This document shows, piece after piece, positions 6,915 to 10,938 of a DNA stretch of 10,938 nucleotides. A program made the position numbers and the translations under genes. The DNA is from OCS116 cluster bacterium (GTDB lineage Bacteria > Pseudomonadota > Alphaproteobacteria > Rhizobiales > OSC116), in the NCBI GenBank assembly GCA_002402005.2, contig NVUS02000026.1, positions 1 to 10,938 on the forward strand, given 5' to 3'. The notes beneath the pieces were generated by a model. It made no database searches. It was not told the origin of the DNA and saw only the letters and a program-made list of their open reading frames with translations. The stretch's first letter is position 1, and every line of letters begins with the position of its first letter.

Positions 6915-7541
6915 CTATATTGTCTGACTATATTGTGTGCCGCGCAAAAATTCAATCAATGGCAGCAATGGCAAACCCAAAATGGTAAAATAACTGCCTT
7001 CAATCTGCCGAAACAATTGCACGCCAATGGCTTCTAAATGATAGCCACCCGCTGCATTGACCACATCGTCATCGGCCTGCTCAATATAATCCGCAATTTC
7101 AGCCGCACTCAAATCATACATGGTCAGCCGCGCTTCTTCTTTTACTCTAAAAACAACCTGACCATTTTGTACAATGCTCAATGCCGAAGTTAAAATATGG
7201 GTTTTGCCACTCAATTGCTGCAAATGCCCTAATAAATTAGCCTTATCGCCCGGCTTATCCAAAATCATCCCATGCAAATGGCAGATTTGGTCAGAGCCCA
7301 ATATCAATGCAGATCGATTCTCCACCGAAACAAGTTTACTTACATATAGTGCTTTGGCATCAGCCAAATCTTGCGCGGTTTGCGCCGGCTCTATACCCAA
7401 TTGAATGTTTTTACGTTTGATTATGTCTTCATCTATATCCGCCGGCAGCGCGGTAAAAGCGATGTTCGCCCCGTTAAGTAGGCTTTTGCGCCCCAAACTG
7501 TTGGAAGCGAGTATCAAATTGAGTTGTTCATTGTCTATCAT
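6915..7541 (-). CDS. maf: Maf-family nucleotide pyrophosphatase, YceF-like
   Basis: This 208-residue protein belongs to the Maf family of house-cleaning nucleoside triphosphate pyrophosphatases. Visible signatures are LASNSLGRKSLL (11-22), ILGSDQ with catalytic D84, ILDKPGDKANLLGHLQQLSGKTH (93-115), and AAGGYHLEAIGVQLF. The GSDQ form, instead of the GADT-like form of the YhdE type, points to the YceF subgroup, which acts on 7-methyl-GTP in E. coli. The N-terminal motif departs from the usual S-P-R-R by having S-L-G-R, but the second Arg (R18) is kept. It is the first gene of the leftward operon, with the putative origin directly upstream. The next upstream ATG (7557) is in another frame, so the 7541 start stands, though its ribosome binding site is weak. 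Confidence 0.92.
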   Translation of the reverse strand: MIDNEQLNLILASNSLGRKSLLNGANIAFTALPADIDEDIIKRKNIQLGIEPAQTAQDLADAKALYVSKLVSVENRSALILGSDQICHLHGMILDKPGDKANLLGHLQQLSGKTHILTSALSIVQNGQVVFRVKEEARLTMYDLSAAEIADYIEQADDDVVNAAGGYHLEAIGVQLFRQIEGSYFTILGLPLLPLIEFLRGTQYSQTI

Positions 7542-7571
7542 GCGCGGGTCTGTTCATAAAATCCCTAAGCT

Positions 7572-7580
7572 TGTGGATGA
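7572..7580 (-). promoter_or_regulatory. DnaA box-like site
   Basis: On the minus strand this reads TCATCCACA, one mismatch from TTATCCACA. It is the site nearest maf. Confidence 0.55.
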
Positions 7581-7629
7581 AAAAGGATAAGATTCTAACT
7601 TATCCAAGCCTAGCCTTAGTTTCACAATC

Positions 7630-7638
7630 TTTTCCACA
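7630..7638 (+). promoter_or_regulatory. DnaA box-like site
   Basis: TTTTCCACA on the plus strand, one mismatch from TTATCCACA. A weaker minus-strand site, TTATCCAAT, follows at 7649-7657, and TTATCCAAG precedes it at 7600-7608. Confidence 0.6.
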
Positions 7639-7673
7639 TTTGTATAAAATTGGATAATTTGACTGTTAATTAG

Positions 7674-7682
7674 AGTGGATAA
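7674..7682 (-). promoter_or_regulatory. DnaA box-like site
   Basis: On the minus strand this reads TTATCCACT, differing from the consensus only in the last base. It sits inside the AT-rich stretch. Confidence 0.6.
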
Positions 7683-7715
7683 GATTTAATAAAATTATAA
7701 GTTTTTTTACAGAGC

Positions 7716-7724
7716 TTATCAACA
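7716..7724 (+). promoter_or_regulatory. DnaA box-like site
   Basis: TTATCAACA on the plus strand, one mismatch from the consensus, placed between the AT-rich stretch and the CtrA-type array. Confidence 0.5.
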
Positions 7725-7764
7725 TGGTTAATCTGTTTTTAGTGAAAAACTCAAAAAATAGCTT

Positions 7765-7792
7765 GTTAACCTTTTGTTAAGGTTTTGTTAAC
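7765..7792. promoter_or_regulatory. Two overlapping CtrA-type binding sites
   Basis: GTTAA-N7-TTAA at 7765-7780 is a perfect minus-strand CtrA box. TTAA-N7-TTAAC at 7777-7792 is a perfect plus-strand box sharing the middle TTAA. CtrA is the response regulator that blocks replication initiation at the Caulobacter origin, where such sites overlap DnaA sites. Binding here is inferred from the motif only. Confidence 0.7.
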
Positions 7793-7807
7793 TTTTGGCG
7801 ACAATTG

Positions 7808-7824
7808 GTTAACAAAAAGTTAAC
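7808..7824. promoter_or_regulatory. Palindromic CtrA-type binding site
   Basis: GTTAA-N7-TTAAC reads as a perfect CtrA box on both strands (GTTAACAAAAAGTTAAC). A lone GTTAAC half-site follows at 7852-7857. Confidence 0.7.
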
Positions 7825-7942
7825 ACCGTACGGAAAGAAACCAAAAAACCTGTTAACTTTTATCGCAATTTATACAATCATCAAATTGTGCATTACATGT
7901 GAAAGACTCGTGAACAAAAACTTTTACTCCTTATTCACCGAC

Positions 7943-7958
7943 CAACAACAACAACAAC
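7943..7958 (+). repeat. (CAA)5 microsatellite in the hemE leader
   Basis: Five CAA units and a final C lie 16 bases before the hemE ATG, followed by an AT-only stretch. They replace the usual Shine-Dalgarno position. CAA runs are unstructured in RNA, so the leader may keep the start site open. Confidence 0.7.
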
Positions 7959-7974
7959 CTTTATATATAATATT

Positions 7975-9006
7975 ATGATCCTAAACACTTTCAGTTCTCA
8001 TCCTCCTTCTATCCCTCCCATTTGGTTCATGCGTCAGGCAGGTCGCTATCTGCCCGAATATCTAAAAGTCCGTGAACATGCCGGTAGTTTTTTAGACCTT
8101 TGCTACAATCCAGAATTTGCCACCATTGTCACCATGCAACCAATAGACAAATTCGATTTTGATGCTGCCATTCTATTTTCAGACATTCTTGTTGTGCCCC
8201 ATGCTTTAGGTATGCAAGTGAGTTTTGTCAAAGGCGAAGGGCCTAAATTAGTGCCTTTAACCAATCAGGCTGACATTGATGCACTTAACCTAAATAATTT
8301 TCATCAGAAAATAGATAAAGTCTATCAAGCTGTGGCATCGATTCGCAAGGCTTTACCCAAAGATAAAGACCTGATTGGTTTTTGTGGCGCTCCGTGGACC
8401 TTACTCACCTATATGCTCGGTGGTGTGGGTAGTGTGGACCAAAAGATTGGGCGCTTATTCTCCTATAATCATCCCCAGTTGATGAAACAATTATTGTCAT
8501 TACTAAGTGATGTTTTGGCTGATTATCTATTTATGCAAGCCAAAGCTGGTGCGCAAGTGCTTAAGATATTCGATAGCTGGGCGGGTAATTTGGCTGATGA
8601 TGAATTTGACCAGCTGGTGGTAGAGCCGACGCACAACTTAGTCAAAAAATTAAAAGCTAAACTTAAAGCTGCGGGTCTAGATCATGTTAAAATTCTTGCC
8701 TTCCCACGTGGTGCGGGTGAAAAATACCCTTATTATGCAAAAAATGTTGATATTGACGGTTTGGCATTTGATACCAGTGTTGATTTAGAATGGATTAGAG
8801 ACCATATAGACGCCAATATCACCTTACAAGGTAATCTCGACCCCTTATTACTGGTTGCGGGCGGTGAGCGGCTCGATAGGCGCACTAACCACATTTGCGA
8901 TGTGATGCAGGGTCGCCGGTTTATTTTTAACCTTGGCCATGGCATCATCCCCGAAACACCGCAAGCCCATGTGCATCAGGTGATCAAAACCATCCGCAGC
9001 CGCTAA
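7975..9006 (+). CDS. hemE: Uroporphyrinogen decarboxylase
   Basis: This 343-residue enzyme decarboxylates the four acetate side chains of uroporphyrinogen III to give coproporphyrinogen III in heme synthesis. UROD signature 1, PPIWFMRQAGRYLPEY, lies at 14-29 with the substrate-binding R20 and R24. DAAILFSDILVVPHALG contains the catalytic D70. Signature 2 is GFCGAPWTLLTYMLGG, and FNLGHGIIPETP near the C-terminus carries the conserved His. Length is normal. The ATG at 7975 is the first possible start: the frame is open back to the TGA at 7900-7902 but holds no earlier ATG, GTG or TTG. There is no Shine-Dalgarno; the start follows a CAA repeat and TATATAATATT. The promoter must lie within the putative origin, as in Caulobacter, so replication control proteins could affect it. 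Confidence 0.96.
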   Translation: MILNTFSSHPPSIPPIWFMRQAGRYLPEYLKVREHAGSFLDLCYNPEFATIVTMQPIDKFDFDAAILFSDILVVPHALGMQVSFVKGEGPKLVPLTNQADIDALNLNNFHQKIDKVYQAVASIRKALPKDKDLIGFCGAPWTLLTYMLGGVGSVDQKIGRLFSYNHPQLMKQLLSLLSDVLADYLFMQAKAGAQVLKIFDSWAGNLADDEFDQLVVEPTHNLVKKLKAKLKAAGLDHVKILAFPRGAGEKYPYYAKNVDIDGLAFDTSVDLEWIRDHIDANITLQGNLDPLLLVAGGERLDRRTNHICDVMQGRRFIFNLGHGIIPETPQAHVHQVIKTIRSR

Positions 9007-9026
9007 CCCAAATCAAGGCCAATATT

Positions 9027-9476
9027 ATGGATTTTATTGCAGATTATTATGAAATTATCAAAGCCGTTCACATCATTGCGGTGATCAGTTGGATGGCGGG
9101 TCTGCTTTATTTGCCACGCTTATTTGTCAATCATGCGATGAATATGGATAATGCCGACATTCGTGGCCTGCTCGAGCCAATGGAACGTAAATTATTGAAA
9201 CTAATTATGAATCCAGCGATGATATTGGCATGGGTCTGTGGTTTGTTATTGGCATTGATTCCCGGCCTGATTGATTTTAAGACCGACATTTGGTTTCATA
9301 TTAAATTTTTAAGCGTGATCATTATGACCATTTGCCATATATATTTGGGTATAGAACGTAAAAAATTCATCAGTGGTGAAGGCATTAAAACTCATAAATT
9401 CTATCGTTTAATCAATGAGATACCAACTATTTTGATGATTGTCATTGTGGTCATGGTGATTGTGCGGCCATTCTGA
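9027..9476 (+). CDS. hemJ: HemJ protoporphyrinogen IX oxidase
   Basis: This 149-residue inner-membrane protein matches the HemJ (UPF0093) family, which oxidises protoporphyrinogen IX to protoporphyrin IX in bacteria lacking HemG or HemY. Four hydrophobic helices are visible at about 10-34, 58-82, 88-108 and 128-147. Family-conserved residues include H15 in VHIIAVISWMAGLLYLPRLF, R31, and the H91-x-K93 pair in WFHIKF. The start has AAGG about 8 bases upstream and lies 20 bases after hemE, so the two heme genes are probably co-transcribed. The hemE-hemJ-rho order is widely kept in alphaproteobacteria, which supports the call. Confidence 0.93.
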   Translation: MDFIADYYEIIKAVHIIAVISWMAGLLYLPRLFVNHAMNMDNADIRGLLEPMERKLLKLIMNPAMILAWVCGLLLALIPGLIDFKTDIWFHIKFLSVIIMTICHIYLGIERKKFISGEGIKTHKFYRLINEIPTILMIVIVVMVIVRPF

Positions 9477-9494
9477 TTCTAATTTTTGGTTTAC

Positions 9495-9524
9495 TTGAAG
9501 TTTAAAATCAATTATTTATATAAT
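9495..9524 (+). promoter_or_regulatory. Candidate sigma-70 promoter for rho
   Basis: TTGAAG at 9495-9500 and a perfect TATAAT at 9519-9524 are separated by 18 bases. Transcription from about 9531 would leave a leader of about 100 bases before the rho ATG. Rho often regulates its own leader, but no attenuator structure was identified here. Confidence 0.5.
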
Positions 9525-9627
9525 TCCTATCTTGATATTTTCGCCGTCCGTGCTGAAAATACATCCCAAAAATTATCTACCTTTTCACGCTTACGCCAAG
9601 AATGGGTTATATTAAGGCCATATTATT

Positions 9628-10929
9628 ATGAGCGAAACTCCTGTTACTGACGTGATTAAACTTCGTGATTTGAAGAAAAAATCACCAACAGAATTGATCG
9701 AAATCTCCACTGAATTTGACATTGAATCTGCCAGCGCCATGCGCAAACAAGAATTGATGTTTGCAATTTTAAAATCCAAAGCCGAAAATGGCACCATCAT
9801 TATTGGTGAAGGCGTGGTCGAAGTGCTGCAAGATGGGTTTGGGTTTTTACGCTCACCCGATGCAAATTATTTACCGGGGCCAGATGATATTTATGTCAGC
9901 CCCAGCCAAGTGCGCAAATTTGGTTTTAAAACCGGCGATACGGTTGAAGGCGAAATCAAAGCCCCGGGTGAAGACGAGCGTTATTTTGCACTGCTGAAAG
10001 TCATTAGCATCAATTTTGAATCGCCGGAAAAAGCCAAGCAAAAAACCCATTTCGATAATTTGACGCCGCTTTATCCAGAAGAGCGTTTCAACATGGAAAT
10101 CAAATATGCGGTTGGCGAAAGACCAAAAGATACTGACATCACCTCACGGGTGATCGACATTGTATCGCCAATGGGCAAAGGCCAACGTGGGCTGATTGTG
10201 GCGCCGCCATTCACCGGCAAAACCATGATGTTGCAAAATATTGCGCATAGCATCACCACCAATCATCCGGAATGTTTTTTGATTGTTTTGCTGATTGATG
10301 AACGGCCAGAAGAAGTGACCGACATGAAACGCTCAGTCAAAGGTGAAGTGATTAGCTCGACATTTGATGAGCCAGCTTCACGCCATGTGCAAGTGGCCGA
10401 AATGGTGATCGAAAAAGCCAAACGTTTGGTTGAGCATGGTCGCGATGTGGTTATCTTATTGGATAGCATCACCCGTTTGGGTCGGGCTTATAATACGGTT
10501 GTGCCGTCATCCGGCAAAGTGCTCACTGGTGGTGTGGATGCCAATGCGTTGCAACGGCCAAAACGCTTTTTTGGTGCGGCCAGAAATATCGAACATGGTG
10601 GCAGCCTAACCATTATTGCTACGGCTTTGATTGATACCGGCAGCCGTATGGATGAAGTTATTTTTGAAGAATTTAAAGGCACCGGCAACTCTGAACTGCA
10701 TCTCACAAGGAAACTTGTTGAGAAGCGCATATGGCCAGCGATTGATATTGCAGCGTCTGGTACTCGACGCGAGGAGTTGCTCCTTGATCCTAAGGAACAC
10801 GAACTCGTCGGTCGCCTGCGAAAAGTTGTAAGTGACATGAGCCCTGTTGAGGCGATGGAGATGCTCCGAACGAGGATGGTTAAAACGAACTCAAACGCCG
10901 AATTCCTTATGACAATGAATTTAGGATAA
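9628..10929 (+). CDS. rho: Transcription termination factor Rho
   Basis: This 433-residue protein is the hexameric RNA helicase that ends transcription. The Rho N-domain (about 1-55) is followed by the cold-shock RNA-binding fold with DGFGFLR and DIYVS (about 60-110). The ATPase has the P-loop APPFTGKT (192-199), LLIDERPEEVTDM, Walker B VVILLDSITR with D279, the Q-loop region TGGVDANALQRPKRFFGAARN, and the R-loop MDEVIFEEFKGTGNSE. The P-loop has Phe195-Thr196 where E. coli has Lys-Ala. From about residue 356 on, both codon usage and protein sequence change character (LHLTRKLVEKRIWPAIDI, GTRREELLLDP, and the ending FLMTMNLG) and no longer look alphaproteobacterial. The reading frame is intact and the total length is normal. 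AAGG about 10 bases upstream sets the start. Confidence 0.96.
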   Translation: MSETPVTDVIKLRDLKKKSPTELIEISTEFDIESASAMRKQELMFAILKSKAENGTIIIGEGVVEVLQDGFGFLRSPDANYLPGPDDIYVSPSQVRKFGFKTGDTVEGEIKAPGEDERYFALLKVISINFESPEKAKQKTHFDNLTPLYPEERFNMEIKYAVGERPKDTDITSRVIDIVSPMGKGQRGLIVAPPFTGKTMMLQNIAHSITTNHPECFLIVLLIDERPEEVTDMKRSVKGEVISSTFDEPASRHVQVAEMVIEKAKRLVEHGRDVVILLDSITRLGRAYNTVVPSSGKVLTGGVDANALQRPKRFFGAARNIEHGGSLTIIATALIDTGSRMDEVIFEEFKGTGNSELHLTRKLVEKRIWPAIDIAASGTRREELLLDPKEHELVGRLRKVVSDMSPVEAMEMLRTRMVKTNSNAEFLMTMNLG

Positions 10930-10938
10930 TCTAAAGCC

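Larger units (their letters stand above)
7542..7974. other. Putative chromosomal replication origin (oriC)
   Basis: This 433-base non-coding stretch lies between the divergent maf and hemE genes, the same junction type that holds the Caulobacter crescentus origin. It contains four sites one base away from the DnaA box TTATCCACA, several weaker ones, a very AT-rich stretch (about 7642-7710) suited to unwinding, and an array of CtrA-type sites. Genes on both sides point away from it. Top-strand composition appears to pass from C-rich to G-rich across it by eye. No dnaA gene is in the window. That this is the active origin is an inference from content and context. Confidence 0.82.

Noticed and set aside
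7649..7657. Further DnaA boxes, such as TTATCCAAT and TTATCCAAG (7600-7608)
   Set aside because: They have two mismatches in an AT-rich region where chance matches are common; they are mentioned with the stronger sites but not listed separately.
10488..10838. 116-codon minus-strand frame in rho
   Set aside because: It is a shadow of the conserved rho reading frame.

Overview
The window looks like the replication-origin region of an alphaproteobacterial chromosome with moderate to low GC. The gene set and order (hslU, XRE regulator, smr, tim44, fxsA, secB, dnaQ, coaE, aroE, maf, then hemE, hemJ, rho) match the ori-proximal block of Caulobacter-type alphaproteobacteria. In Caulobacter crescentus the origin lies beside hemE, and here the maf-hemE gap carries DnaA-box-like sites and perfect CtrA-type sites (TTAA-N7-TTAAC). 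A Caulobacterales or Hyphomonadaceae-like organism is an inference; no rRNA or other taxonomic marker is present.

Layout. 1-157 is the 3' end of hslU on +. 158-651 holds a strong hairpin, a two-copy 65-66 bp tandem repeat and the left arm of a long imperfect inverted repeat. 652-1194 encodes a DUF805 membrane protein with an acidic tail, followed by the right arm of the inverted repeat (about 1226-1431). 1508-3338 is a minus-strand cluster read tim44, smr, XRE. 3493-4640 carries fxsA and secB on +, closed by an intrinsic terminator. 4692-7541 is a tight minus-strand operon read maf, aroE, coaE, dnaQ. 7542-7974 is the putative oriC. 7975-10929 carries hemE, hemJ and rho on +.

The genes are housekeeping. 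SecB, the Tim44-like protein and FxsA serve export or the membrane. DnaQ proofreads DNA replication. CoaE makes coenzyme A, AroE acts in the shikimate pathway, HemE and HemJ act in heme synthesis, Maf hydrolyses aberrant nucleotides, and Rho terminates transcription. Both operons flanking the origin are transcribed away from it, co-directional with replication.

The most notable points are: (1) the origin itself, with GTTAA(C/G) motifs spaced at near-multiples of the helical repeat; (2) rho, whose last ~75 codons switch abruptly in codon usage and in protein family character, suggesting recombination or an assembly chimera close to the window end; (3) long inverted repeats flanking the DUF805 gene, which itself changes codon style partway through. 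No convincing new defence or mobile system is present; no transposase, integrase, CRISPR array, tRNA or rRNA was seen.
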